The notes: a model not told the origin generated them from the letters alone. A stretch of 6,427 nt of DNA from an uncultured Bacilli bacterium (GCA_944372725.1 CALWAA010000064.1:1-6427); one strand, 5' to 3'. Positions 1 through 6,295 are shown, counted from the first letter of the stretch. A program made the numbers and translations.

Positions 1-98
1 GCCATTTGCTCTAAAGATAGCCAAACTGTTTCATCTTTCATGTTAACTTCTAATTTAACATTTTGATTTTCAAAAATTATAATTTCATTTTTCAACAT
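1..98 (-). CDS. RhuM-family protein, N-terminal fragment (runs off window)
   Basis: Only the first 32 codons are visible, starting with ATG at 98-96. A GGGAGG ribosome binding site lies at 103-108, four bases upstream. The peptide begins MLKNEIIIFENQ and continues through LEVNMKDETVWLSLEQM. This matches from memory the typical start of RhuM-family (virulence RhuM / DUF-type) proteins, which open with an NEIIIYQ-like strand and then an L-x-DETVWL-x-Q-x-QMAELF motif, an HTH-like DNA-binding region. RhuM proteins are named after a Salmonella pathogenicity-island gene and are common in mobile and defence-rich regions; their biochemical role is not settled. Some Fic/DOC fusion proteins start with a similar segment, so the missing C-terminus could change the name. 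It follows the terminator of the SleB-like gene and probably has its own promoter. Confidence 0.78.
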   Translation of the reverse strand, partial: MLKNEIIIFENQNVKLEVNMKDETVWLSLEQM

Positions 99-118
99 AA
101 AACCTCCCATCAAATAAA

Positions 119-124
119 ATTATA
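119..124 (-). promoter_or_regulatory. Possible -10 box for the RhuM-like gene
   Basis: A perfect TATAAT on the minus strand lies about 21 bases upstream of the RhuM-like start codon and just before its GGGAGG ribosome binding site. No convincing -35 hexamer lies 16-18 bases further upstream, where the sequence is only A/T-rich. The placement suits a short-leader transcript. In DNA this AT-rich a single hexamer is weak evidence. The rest of the 99-273 gap holds only the terminator at 209-240 and no plausible open reading frame with a ribosome binding site. Confidence 0.35.
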
Positions 125-208
125 AAGTCACACTCCTACTATTATTTATTACTGCCTTAATCCTTATTTCCTTCTTTTTAATTTAAACTTTACATAATTT
201 TACGCATC

Positions 209-240
209 AAAAAAGAGCGTTTAATTTTCTTCGCACTTTT
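209..240 (-). terminator. Intrinsic terminator after the SleB-like hydrolase gene
   Basis: Read on the minus strand, AAAAGTGCG (240-232) pairs with CGCTCTTTT (219-211), giving nine positions with one T-T mismatch around a 12-base loop. The 3' arm runs into six consecutive T residues (214-209). It lies 34 bases beyond the stop codon of the upstream gene. The stem is moderate because of the mismatch and low GC, but hairpin plus T-run at the end of a gene is the expected arrangement. Confidence 0.68.
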
Positions 241-273
241 ATTCTTAAAATTTTTTGAACTACCTTTAAATCT

Positions 274-1017
274 CTAATATTTTTGTAAATGTAATTTTCT
301 TCCTTCTTCTTGGATTCGAAAGTCGTCTAGGCGGTCATCAGCTGGAAGCGAATTAAAATAGTGATTTCCACCGGCAACTAATTGCGAACTTCCCTCTACT
401 TTGCTATCACTTGAGCGAAAAGAAAGATAATTATGTTCTTTTATTTCACTTGTATTACTCAAAAAATCAATCACAGCCTGATATCCCGGTAAGTCAGTTC
501 TCCCTAAATATTTAACATAATTACCATTTTGATAGACAACAAACTGATTAGGAACGGTCATTTGCTCATACAAATTATCCCCTAAACTTGCTACCCATCT
601 AGCACTAATTAGACGGTTATATGCAGTATTTATGACATGCGTTGCTTCTTCATAATTTGTTCCTTCCCCACAAGCCTCAGCAATAGCAATAGCACAACAA
701 ACATCAAGTTCTTCTTCCGTCAAATTGAATTTATGTAATATTTTTTCGACTTTCTCTTCTTGAGTAAGACTAGTTTCTTCATTTATTTGTAAAATATTTT
801 CTTTTTTATCATTTTTAATGGCCATTCTTGTAATAGCATAATTAAAATCAATTTCTTCGTGAGTTTCTCTATCTTCACGCATATCTTTAGAACTAGCCGA
901 AGTCATAAGAATACTAATCGCTAGTAACAAAGTTGAAGTTAGCCTCACTCCATATTGAGAAGCAATTTTTTTAATTTCTTTTATTTTTTGCTTATCATTC
1001 CAAATTTCTAAATTCAT
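274..1017 (-). CDS. SleB-like cell-wall hydrolase, membrane-anchored or secreted
   Basis: A 247-residue protein. A basic N-terminus (KIKEIKK) precedes one hydrophobic segment at about residues 25-42, a signal anchor or signal peptide without an obvious cleavage site. A charged linker (45-95) follows, then a domain at about 100-235 resembling the SleB/CwlJ hydrolase family (Hydrolase_2). Visible family features are AIAEACGE at 111-118, with E114 the likely catalytic glutamate by analogy with the A-E-A-x-G-E motif; the INTAYNRL helix (129-136); PNQF (156-159); PGYQAV (177-182); and NHYFN (218-222). The family are lytic transglycosylases or amidases of peptidoglycan, including spore cortex-lytic enzymes. 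No separate peptidoglycan-binding repeat is seen. An AGAAAGGGTGG ribosome binding sequence precedes the start. Position directly after the SpoIVB-like gene favours a spore-related role, but vegetative wall turnover is possible. Confidence 0.75.
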   Translation of the reverse strand: MNLEIWNDKQKIKEIKKIASQYGVRLTSTLLLAISILMTSASSKDMREDRETHEEIDFNYAITRMAIKNDKKENILQINEETSLTQEEKVEKILHKFNLTEEELDVCCAIAIAEACGEGTNYEEATHVINTAYNRLISARWVASLGDNLYEQMTVPNQFVVYQNGNYVKYLGRTDLPGYQAVIDFLSNTSEIKEHNYLSFRSSDSKVEGSSQLVAGGNHYFNSLPADDRLDDFRIQEEGRKLHLQKY

Positions 1018-1057
1018 AAAACCACCCTTTCTTTTTTTTGCAAATAACAGTCAAAAT

Positions 1058-1085
1058 GCTATCACATAAAAGAAGTTTAAATCAA
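1058..1085 (-). promoter_or_regulatory. Weak candidate promoter for the SleB-like gene
   Basis: On the minus strand TTGATT (1085-1080) is followed after 16 bases by GATAGC (1063-1058), with a TG dinucleotide in the extended -10 position (TGT just before GATAGC). The hexamers are imperfect. The gene nevertheless needs a promoter here, because a strong terminator separates it from the gene upstream. No clear sporulation sigma-factor consensus was found in the 1018-1126 gap. Confidence 0.22.
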
Positions 1086-1126
1086 CCCTATAGATAAATT
1101 ATTTGAAATATTAACACTTATTTTAC

Positions 1127-1155
1127 AAAAAAAGAAAGCTATTTTTCGCTTTCTT
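1127..1155 (-). terminator. Intrinsic terminator overlapping the end of the SpoIVB-like gene
   Basis: On the minus strand AAGAAAGC (1155-1148) pairs perfectly over eight bases with GCTTTCTT (1139-1132) around an eight-base loop. It is followed by an uninterrupted run of seven T (1133-1127), two of which belong to the stem. The 5' arm is coding sequence for the last residues of the protease, and the TAG stop (1141-1139) lies at the loop/3' arm junction. This is the clearest terminator in the window and separates the protease gene from the SleB-like gene. Confidence 0.86.
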
Positions 1156-2104
1156 CTAACATTGTTGTAATAAAAAGTCCATATCCAGTTGTAACATTAT
1201 CCGTAACAACATGGGTAACAGCCCCAATAAGTTTTCCGTTTTGGACAATTGGTGAGCCACTCATTCCCTGAACTACTCCTCCTGTTTTCTCCAAAAGTCT
1301 TTCATCCGTTATTTCAAAAGAAATATTTTTAATCTCACTGTTTTCATTTACTTTCGTAATTTCAATTTCAAATTCTTCCACTTTTTCATCTTCTAAAACA
1401 GTATAAATGGTAGCAGTCCCAACTTTTACTTCCTCTGGAGAAGCAACGGGAATTAAATTAGTCTTGTCATACGAATCCGTATACGTACCATAAATACCGA
1501 ATTTAGTATTTTTATCAATATCACCATAAACAGAGTGATAATAAAATTTAGCATTTTTACTTCCTGGATTACCATCCGTACTAGCATCAATACTTGTAAT
1601 AGCATTTTTAAATATGGTTCCTGTTTTTACTTCTACCATTTTTGAGGTATTACTTTCAAGTATCTCATGGCCTAGAGCACCGTAAGTATTTGTCGCTGGG
1701 TCAATAAAAGTTAAAGTCCCAATTCCGGTAATACCATCTTTAACATATAAGCCTGTTTTATATACCCCATTTTCTAAAGCAAGATGAATATCTGTTATTT
1801 TTTCTTTATTGCCACGCTTATAAGTAATTTGGATTTCATCTTGGTCTACATGTTTTTCTAGTTCAATAGATAACTCTTCAATCGTATTGATAGAAGCATC
1901 TTCTACTTTTGTAATCATATCTCCTTCCACTAAGTCAGACTTATGATATTTCCCATTAATTTTATAAAAGCCAATTACCATAACGCCTTCACTTTGAATA
2001 TCAATACCAATTGTGGAACCACCTAAAATAACTTCTGATGAATAGGCCCAAACACTCATTGGCGATATCAACAAAATACATAAAAAAACTATAAACTTTT
2101 TCAT
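1139..2104 (-). CDS. spoIVB: SpoIVB-like S55-family serine protease with PDZ domain
   Basis: The chosen start gives 321 residues, shorter than the roughly 426 of Bacillus subtilis SpoIVB. Residue numbers here count from the upstream ATG at 2116, four codons earlier. A signal sequence or anchor (residues 5-24, ending SVWA) is followed by a PDZ domain (about 30-112) and the S55 protease domain (about 128-320). GIGTLTFIDP (131-140) precedes GALGH with catalytic H150; D271 and S286 (in GMSGSP) complete the triad. The 15-residue Asp-Ser spacing equals that of B. subtilis D363/S378. In the family, SpoIVB is secreted from the forespore and triggers pro-sigma-K processing by cleaving SpoIVFA. The start at 2104 is preferred because GGTGGT lies five bases upstream, whereas the ATG at 2116 has no ribosome binding site. 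The nusB-xseAB vicinity supports the assignment. Confidence 0.92.
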   Translation of the reverse strand: MKKFIVFLCILLISPMSVWAYSSEVILGGSTIGIDIQSEGVMVIGFYKINGKYHKSDLVEGDMITKVEDASINTIEELSIELEKHVDQDEIQITYKRGNKEKITDIHLALENGVYKTGLYVKDGITGIGTLTFIDPATNTYGALGHEILESNTSKMVEVKTGTIFKNAITSIDASTDGNPGSKNAKFYYHSVYGDIDKNTKFGIYGTYTDSYDKTNLIPVASPEEVKVGTATIYTVLEDEKVEEFEIEITKVNENSEIKNISFEITDERLLEKTGGVVQGMSGSPIVQNGKLIGAVTHVVTDNVTTGYGLFITTMLEESEK

Positions 2105-2108
2105 ACTA

Positions 2109-2114
2109 ACCACC
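2109..2114 (-). promoter_or_regulatory. Ribosome binding site that decides the SpoIVB-like start
   Basis: GGTGGT on the minus strand lies four bases upstream of the ATG at 2104 and is preceded by the alternative in-frame ATG at 2116, which overlaps this site. The farther ATG is preceded by CCATACTATAA with no purine-rich motif. The SleB-like gene uses a similar GGGTGG, so GGTGG appears to be an accepted variant here. Confidence 0.65.
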
Positions 2115-2157
2115 ATTTATAGTATGGAAAATTTATAGTTTTAAACGCTAACAATAA

Positions 2158-2171
2158 TTGGTTTTTACCAA
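2158..2171 (-). terminator. Weak hairpin after proS, possible terminator
   Basis: On the minus strand TTGGT and ACCAA form a five-base-pair stem with an AAAA loop, beginning six bases after the proS stop. It can gain two A-T pairs across a one-base bulge. The downstream TTATTGTT is only partly T-rich. It may attenuate transcription between proS and the SpoIVB-like gene, but the stem is short and read-through is likely. Confidence 0.3.
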
Positions 2172-2177
2172 ATTTTA

Positions 2178-3599
2178 CTAGTATTGACGTCCAAAGTAAA
2201 GGCGATATTTAGCTTTTTTACCACAAACAACGCAATCAGTATGGATTTCTTCATCATCAATTAAACAACGGCTTTTCATACTAAATTCATCTTTAATTTT
2301 ATTTTCACAAGCTTCATCACCACACCAATTGGCTTTAATAAATCCTGGTTTACTTGTGGCAATTTCTTTAAACTCATCCCAAGAGTTTGCTTCATAAATC
2401 ATACTATCACGACGCTTCAAGGCTCTATCATATAAATTATTTTGAATATCTACAAATAATGTCTCTAATGCATCGGCAACATCTTGAACTGGTACTTTTA
2501 TTTTTTCTAAGGTATCTCTTCGAACTAAAGTAATTTCATTATTTTCTAAATCTCTCTTCCCGATTTCCATTCGAACTGGATATCCCTTTACCTCTGCTTC
2601 AGCAAATTTAAATCCTGGGGTTTTATCCCTTTCATCTACTTTATAAGAAATATCTAATTCTTTTAACTTCTTACATAAAGTATCAGTTACTTCTTTTACT
2701 TTTTCATCGTTACCGATTGGAATAATAATTACTTTGGTAGGAGCAATCTTTGGTGGTAATATAAGCCCTCTATCATCGCCATGAACCATAATTAATGAAC
2801 CAATCATTCTGGTTGTAACGCCCCAACTCGTTTGATATGGAGTTTGAAGTTTATTATCTTTATCCAAAAATTCAATTCCAAAAGCTTTCGCAAAACCATT
2901 ACCAAAATAATGACTAGTTCCATTTTGGAGGGCTACCCCATCATACATCATTGCTTCTAATGAATAGGATGCTACTGCTCCCGCAAACTTTTCTTTTTCA
3001 GTTTTTTTACCAACAATTACCGGTATAGCAAGAACATTTCTTTGAAAATCCTCGTAGACATGAAGCATTTGTAAGGTTTCCTTAATTGCTTCTTCTTCCG
3101 TTGCGTGCATTGTATGCCCTTCTTGCCATAAAATCTCTCTACTGCGTAAAAAAGGTCTTGTTGTTTTCTCCCATCTAACAATTGTACACCACTGATTATA
3201 TAGTTTTGGTAAATCACGATAAGATTTAATAATCTTTTTATAATAGTCGCAAAACAACACTTCACTGGTAGGCCTTACACATAATCTCTCATCTAGTTTT
3301 TCACTGCCACCATGAGTTACCCATGCTACTTCTGGGGCAAAACCCTCGACATGTTCTTTTTCAACATTCAGTAAAGATTCCGGAATAAACATAGGCATTT
3401 GCACATTCTCATGCCCTGTTTCTTTAAATTTTTGGTCTAATATTTTTTGCATATTTTCCCAAATAGCATAACCATAAGGACAGATAATCATACTTCCTTT
3501 AACAGAAGAATAATCAACCAATCCAGCTTTTTTAACTACATCTGTATACCAGGAAGCAAAATCTTTATCTCGACTAGTAATATCTTTTATCTCACTCAT
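2178..3599 (-). CDS. proS: Prolyl-tRNA synthetase, archaeal/eukaryotic type
   Basis: A 473-residue class II aminoacyl-tRNA synthetase that ligates proline to tRNA-Pro in the cytoplasm. The catalytic core (about 10-285) shows RPTSE at 109-113, motif 2 around R142-W-E and FLRSREILWQEGH (150-162), a proline-site region near 225-260, and motif 3 at GVTTRMIGSLIMVHGDDRG (260-278). The anticodon-binding domain spans about 286-385. The C-terminal domain carries C426, C431, C456 and C459, a likely zinc site, and ends in tyrosine as this subtype does. The editing insertion of ordinary bacterial ProRS is absent. This subtype is known from archaea, eukaryotes and some bacteria including mollicutes and clostridia. 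The gene starts one base after the xseB stop, and its GGAGG site (3606-3610) is inside the last codons of xseB, implying translational coupling. Confidence 0.97.
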   Translation of the reverse strand: MSEIKDITSRDKDFASWYTDVVKKAGLVDYSSVKGSMIICPYGYAIWENMQKILDQKFKETGHENVQMPMFIPESLLNVEKEHVEGFAPEVAWVTHGGSEKLDERLCVRPTSEVLFCDYYKKIIKSYRDLPKLYNQWCTIVRWEKTTRPFLRSREILWQEGHTMHATEEEAIKETLQMLHVYEDFQRNVLAIPVIVGKKTEKEKFAGAVASYSLEAMMYDGVALQNGTSHYFGNGFAKAFGIEFLDKDNKLQTPYQTSWGVTTRMIGSLIMVHGDDRGLILPPKIAPTKVIIIPIGNDEKVKEVTDTLCKKLKELDISYKVDERDKTPGFKFAEAEVKGYPVRMEIGKRDLENNEITLVRRDTLEKIKVPVQDVADALETLFVDIQNNLYDRALKRRDSMIYEANSWDEFKEIATSKPGFIKANWCGDEACENKIKDEFSMKSRCLIDDEEIHTDCVVCGKKAKYRLYFGRQY

Positions 3600-3600
3600 G

Positions 3601-3816
3601 TTATTCCTCCACTTTAAATTGAGCTAATTCTTTGTTTTCAGTTAAAATCTTATTTACTTTTTCGGTTGCACTATTGAGTTTTTCACTACAATATTTGGCA
3701 AGTTTCATTGCTTCTGTATACTTATCGATTGCTGAATCAAGTTCAACATTACCACTTTCTAATTCTTTAACAATAACCTCTAACTCTTTTAATGCATCTT
3801 CAAATGATTTTTCCAT
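3601..3816 (-). CDS. xseB: Exodeoxyribonuclease VII small subunit
   Basis: A 71-residue, mostly helical protein of typical XseB length. It contains the family signature SFEDALKELEVIVKELESG (about 4-22), followed by the V-x-LD-x-A-IDKYTEAMKLAKYC helix (about 24-43). XseB subunits coat the coiled-coil part of XseA to form exonuclease VII, which degrades single-stranded DNA from both ends into short oligonucleotides. The start ATG shares its A with the xseA stop codon in a TAATG arrangement. A GGAGG site at 3824-3828 lies within the final codons of xseA, so the two subunits are translationally coupled. The C-terminal VEE codons supply the proS ribosome binding site. Confidence 0.97.
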   Translation of the reverse strand: MEKSFEDALKELEVIVKELESGNVELDSAIDKYTEAMKLAKYCSEKLNSATEKVNKILTENKELAQFKVEE

Positions 3817-5150
3817 TATTCTACCTCCTCTATCACTGCATTTACTTTACCAACGTGTAATCTTACTTGGATTTTATCATTTACTTTTAAATCTTTACTT
3901 GATTTTACTACATGCTCATCTTTTGTTACTAATGAATAACCTTTTTCAAGTATTCCTAAAGGATTTACTAACTTTAAAGTATTCACTAACATCTTATAAT
4001 TATAATCATTTTTTAAGATTATATTTTTAATACTACTATAAAGTGTTTTTTCTTGAAACACAAGTTTTTCTTGTTGGCCCTTAAAAAGTCTCATTGGGTC
4101 CTTTAATACAAAACTATTTTTAATGTGATTCATTTGCAATTCATAATTATCCAATTTCTTTGTAATATAACTATTTAATACATCAATCATATTATCAAGC
4201 TTTTGTTCTTTTATTTCATATAAAGAAAGAGGATTTTTAAGAATATAAGAATTCTTAATATTATCAAGCCTTAATTTGTTTCGATGTAAATAATTGGCCA
4301 TAAATTCATTTAAACGTATCTGAAAAGAATGAATGACATTATTAATTTCACTAACGGTCGGGACAGCCATTTCTGCAGCACCAGTTGGTGTTGGAGCTCG
4401 AAGGTCGGCCACAAAATCAGCAATGGTAAAGTCAACTTCATGACCTACCGCACTAATAATTGGTGTTCTAGCTTCATAAATAGCTCGAGCTACTATTTCT
4501 TCATTAAAAGCCCACAAATCTTCAATAGACCCTCCACCACGACCGACAATTAAAACATCTAAATCATACTTACCACTATCAGCTTCTTTGATTTGTCTTA
4601 CAATATCGGGTGCTGCATACTCACCTTGAACTAAAGCGGGAAACAAAATCGTTTCGGCAATTGGAAAGCGTCTCGTAATAGTAGATAATATATCTTTAAT
4701 CGCAGCCCCAGTCGGCGCTGTAACAATACCTATTCTCTTAGGAATTTTAGGAATTGGCTTTTTATGAGCTTCATTAAATAAACCTTCTTTCGATAATTTT
4801 TCTTTTAACTTTTCAAATTCTATATATAAAGCACCTAAGCCATCTACTTCCATCTTATCTACATAAATTTGATAAGTTCCGGCAGTTGGATAACAAGAAA
4901 TTCTACCCTCCACTAATACATTCATGCCATCTTCTGGTTTAAAATTAAGTGTAATTGCACTGGAATAAAACATAACTGCACTAATTCTTGATGTATCATC
5001 TTTTAAAGTAAAATACAAATGTCCTCTTGTATGGTTTTTAAAATTAGAAATTTCTCCTCGTAAAAATACTTTCCTTAAAAATATATTTTCATCAAACATA
5101 CTTTTAATAAAAGCATTTAATTCACCAATACTAATATATTTATCTTCCAT
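3816..5150 (-). CDS. xseA: Exodeoxyribonuclease VII large subunit
   Basis: A 444-residue catalytic subunit of full family length. An OB-fold single-strand DNA-binding domain (about 5-105) includes the typical RGEISNFKNH and GHLYFTLKD segments. The nuclease domain (about 125-300) shows PKRIGIVTAPTGAA (137-150), VGRGGGSIEDLWAFN (202-216) and GHEVDFTIADFVADLRAPTP (236-255), which hold the conserved acidic and histidine residues. A long helical region follows (270-390), ending in the NPLGILEKGYSLV motif and a small C-terminal beta segment. Within the helical region the pattern IKNS-x-x-LK-x-P recurs with 45-residue spacing (prolines 307, 352, 397), plausibly repeated XseB docking sites. The start overlaps the upstream kinase-like gene by 11 bases; a GAGGTG ribosome binding site is embedded in that gene's last codons. 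Role: single-stranded DNA trimming in repair and recombination. Confidence 0.98.
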   Translation of the reverse strand: MEDKYISIGELNAFIKSMFDENIFLRKVFLRGEISNFKNHTRGHLYFTLKDDTSRISAVMFYSSAITLNFKPEDGMNVLVEGRISCYPTAGTYQIYVDKMEVDGLGALYIEFEKLKEKLSKEGLFNEAHKKPIPKIPKRIGIVTAPTGAAIKDILSTITRRFPIAETILFPALVQGEYAAPDIVRQIKEADSGKYDLDVLIVGRGGGSIEDLWAFNEEIVARAIYEARTPIISAVGHEVDFTIADFVADLRAPTPTGAAEMAVPTVSEINNVIHSFQIRLNEFMANYLHRNKLRLDNIKNSYILKNPLSLYEIKEQKLDNMIDVLNSYITKKLDNYELQMNHIKNSFVLKDPMRLFKGQQEKLVFQEKTLYSSIKNIILKNDYNYKMLVNTLKLVNPLGILEKGYSLVTKDEHVVKSSKDLKVNDKIQVRLHVGKVNAVIEEVE

Positions 5151-5883
5151 ATTTTACACCTCTATTTAAAATAATACCAACTTTTTCATAATGATTTTGA
5201 TATATATTCATAAATGTATTTCTTTTTTCTGGATTAATTTTATTTATAATACTCTCTACTTCTAAAGGATTATAAATTTCATACATTTTTCTAATTTTTT
5301 CTTGAACATCATCTGACATATTATAGTAAAACTCTAAAAAATCTTTATAGTAAGCACTAAGTAATTCTGTTTCCAAAAAATTATTAGGATTATATCTTAA
5401 TGCTAAAGGATACGAAACATCAAACAAGCGCATATGGTCAAACAATATTAAATTCCACTTGCTATTATCTCGATAAAAGCCAAAATTACGAGGATAACGG
5501 TCATTATTTAAAAATAGAAAATCAAAAAAATACATTTGATAAAGCTGATGTTCCAATTCTTCATTATAAAAATCTAATTTTCTTAACTTTTCTAATATTT
5601 CAGGAATATATCTAATATTTCCCATTAATTCTTCAGCCAGTAAGAAAAAATATTGTTGTCTCATATCTCTAGATATCGAATAATTTTTATTCCGAACGTG
5701 AATACTTCGATATAAAATGGCTGGAAGAGAGGAAAGACAAGCTAAAGAATAGCCAATTAATTCCATCTTATCATCATCAGGTTTAACATAATAATTACAA
5801 CCTGATACTTGAATTTCGCCAACATGAATTGAATTTGTATTTTGAATAATATCACGACTAACCTTTTTATTAACTTTAAACAT
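5140..5883 (-). CDS. Small HipA-like kinase homologue embedded between nusB and xseA
   Basis: A 247-residue protein not recognised as a named gene. Residues 117-157 resemble the HipA/PI3K-like kinase catalytic core: FFDFLFLNNDRYPRNFGF carries a D128-x4-N133 pair matching the HipA D309/N314 base and metal ligand, and LILFDHMRLF places D149 where HipA has the metal-binding D332. Spacing from catalytic Asp to metal Asp is 21, against 23 in HipA. Upstream, YYVK (K34) and E41 could be the nucleotide-binding lysine and its glutamate partner. The protein is much shorter than E. coli HipA (about 440), lacks its N-terminal subdomain, and has no HTH HipB-like gene nearby. Its ATG overlaps the nusB stop by eight bases, with an AAGGAAG site (5887-5893) in nusB, and its end overlaps xseA. 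No signal peptide is seen. The kinase call rests on motifs only; substrate unknown. Confidence 0.62.
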   Translation of the reverse strand: MFKVNKKVSRDIIQNTNSIHVGEIQVSGCNYYVKPDDDKMELIGYSLACLSSLPAILYRSIHVRNKNYSISRDMRQQYFFLLAEELMGNIRYIPEILEKLRKLDFYNEELEHQLYQMYFFDFLFLNNDRYPRNFGFYRDNSKWNLILFDHMRLFDVSYPLALRYNPNNFLETELLSAYYKDFLEFYYNMSDDVQEKIRKMYEIYNPLEVESIINKINPEKRNTFMNIYQNHYEKVGIILNRGVKYGR

Positions 5884-6277
5884 TTTCTTCCTTAACTACC
5901 TTATCTAAAATAGCATTAATCATTTTCCTAACACTATCATCACTATATTTTTTAGCAAGTTCTATTGCTTCATTAATTACTACTATAGCAGGAGTATCAG
6001 TGTATTTAAGTTCATATAAAGCAAGACGTAAAATAGATGCTCCAGTTTTATCAATTCTTGATATATCCCAATCTTTCATCTTACTATTAGCAAGTTTATC
6101 TAATTCATCTTTATAAGTAATAACTCCATAAACCATATCTTTTACAAAATCATTTTCTACATCCATATTATCCCGAATAATATCTTCAATATCACAATCA
6201 AGTCCATTACTTTTCATCAAATCATATTGATACAATATAATCATGATTTTTTCTCTTAAAAAACTACGTGTTGCCAC
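5876..6277 (-). CDS. nusB: Transcription antitermination factor NusB
   Basis: An all-helical RNA-binding protein of 133 residues, usual for NusB. Family features include the N-terminal arginine-rich helix and ATRSFLREKIMIILYQYDL, the central DWDISRIDKTGASILRLALYELKY segment, the PAIVVINEAIELAKKYSD helix and the C-terminal RKMINAILDKV. NusB pairs with NusE (ribosomal protein S10) on boxA RNA to support antitermination of rRNA transcription. The start chosen is the GTG at 6277-6275, because AGGTGAT (6288-6282) sits four bases upstream; an in-frame GTG three codons earlier overlaps that site and has no ribosome binding site of its own. It is the first gene after a consensus promoter and opens the nusB/kinase-like/xseA/xseB/proS run. 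Its last codons contain the start of the next gene. Confidence 0.95.
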   Translation of the reverse strand: MATRSFLREKIMIILYQYDLMKSNGLDCDIEDIIRDNMDVENDFVKDMVYGVITYKDELDKLANSKMKDWDISRIDKTGASILRLALYELKYTDTPAIVVINEAIELAKKYSDDSVRKMINAILDKVVKEENV

Positions 6278-6281
6278 TTCA

Positions 6282-6288
6282 ATCACCT
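6282..6288 (-). promoter_or_regulatory. Ribosome binding site that decides the nusB start
   Basis: AGGTGAT on the minus strand matches the 3' part of the full AGGAGGTGAT consensus and lies four bases from the GTG at 6277. The upstream GTG (6286-6284) is part of this motif, so it is unlikely to be the initiator. Confidence 0.75.
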
Positions 6289-6295
6289 GTATTTA

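Noticed and set aside
2105..2116. Upstream in-frame ATG giving a four-residue longer SpoIVB-like protein.
   Set aside because: It has no ribosome binding site, and the GGTGGT it overlaps is well placed for the ATG at 2104, which begins a normal MKK signal peptide.
2115..2139. A CATACTA box at 2126-2120 (minus strand) upstream of the SpoIVB-like gene resembling a sigma-G -10, and a nearby direct repeat ACTATAAAT (2139-2131 and 2123-2115).
   Set aside because: The expected start point would fall inside the ribosome binding site, and the sequence 17-18 bases upstream matches the sigma-G -35 poorly. The repeat is short and in AT-rich DNA.
3017..3265. Second minus-strand frame inside proS.
   Set aside because: Lies entirely within the ProRS catalytic domain in another frame, with no initiation signal.
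3632..4030. Open frame on the plus strand across the xseB/xseA junction.
   Set aside because: Antisense to two clearly conserved genes, with low-complexity hydrophobic composition and no ribosome binding site; a shadow.
4329..4553. Open frame on the plus strand inside xseA.
   Set aside because: Antisense to the conserved nuclease core; its composition mirrors xseA codons.
5400..5615. Plus-strand open frame opposite the kinase-like gene, considered as a possible antitoxin.
   Set aside because: No ribosome binding site and no HTH-like pattern; the minus-strand frame is supported by motifs and by overlaps with its neighbours.
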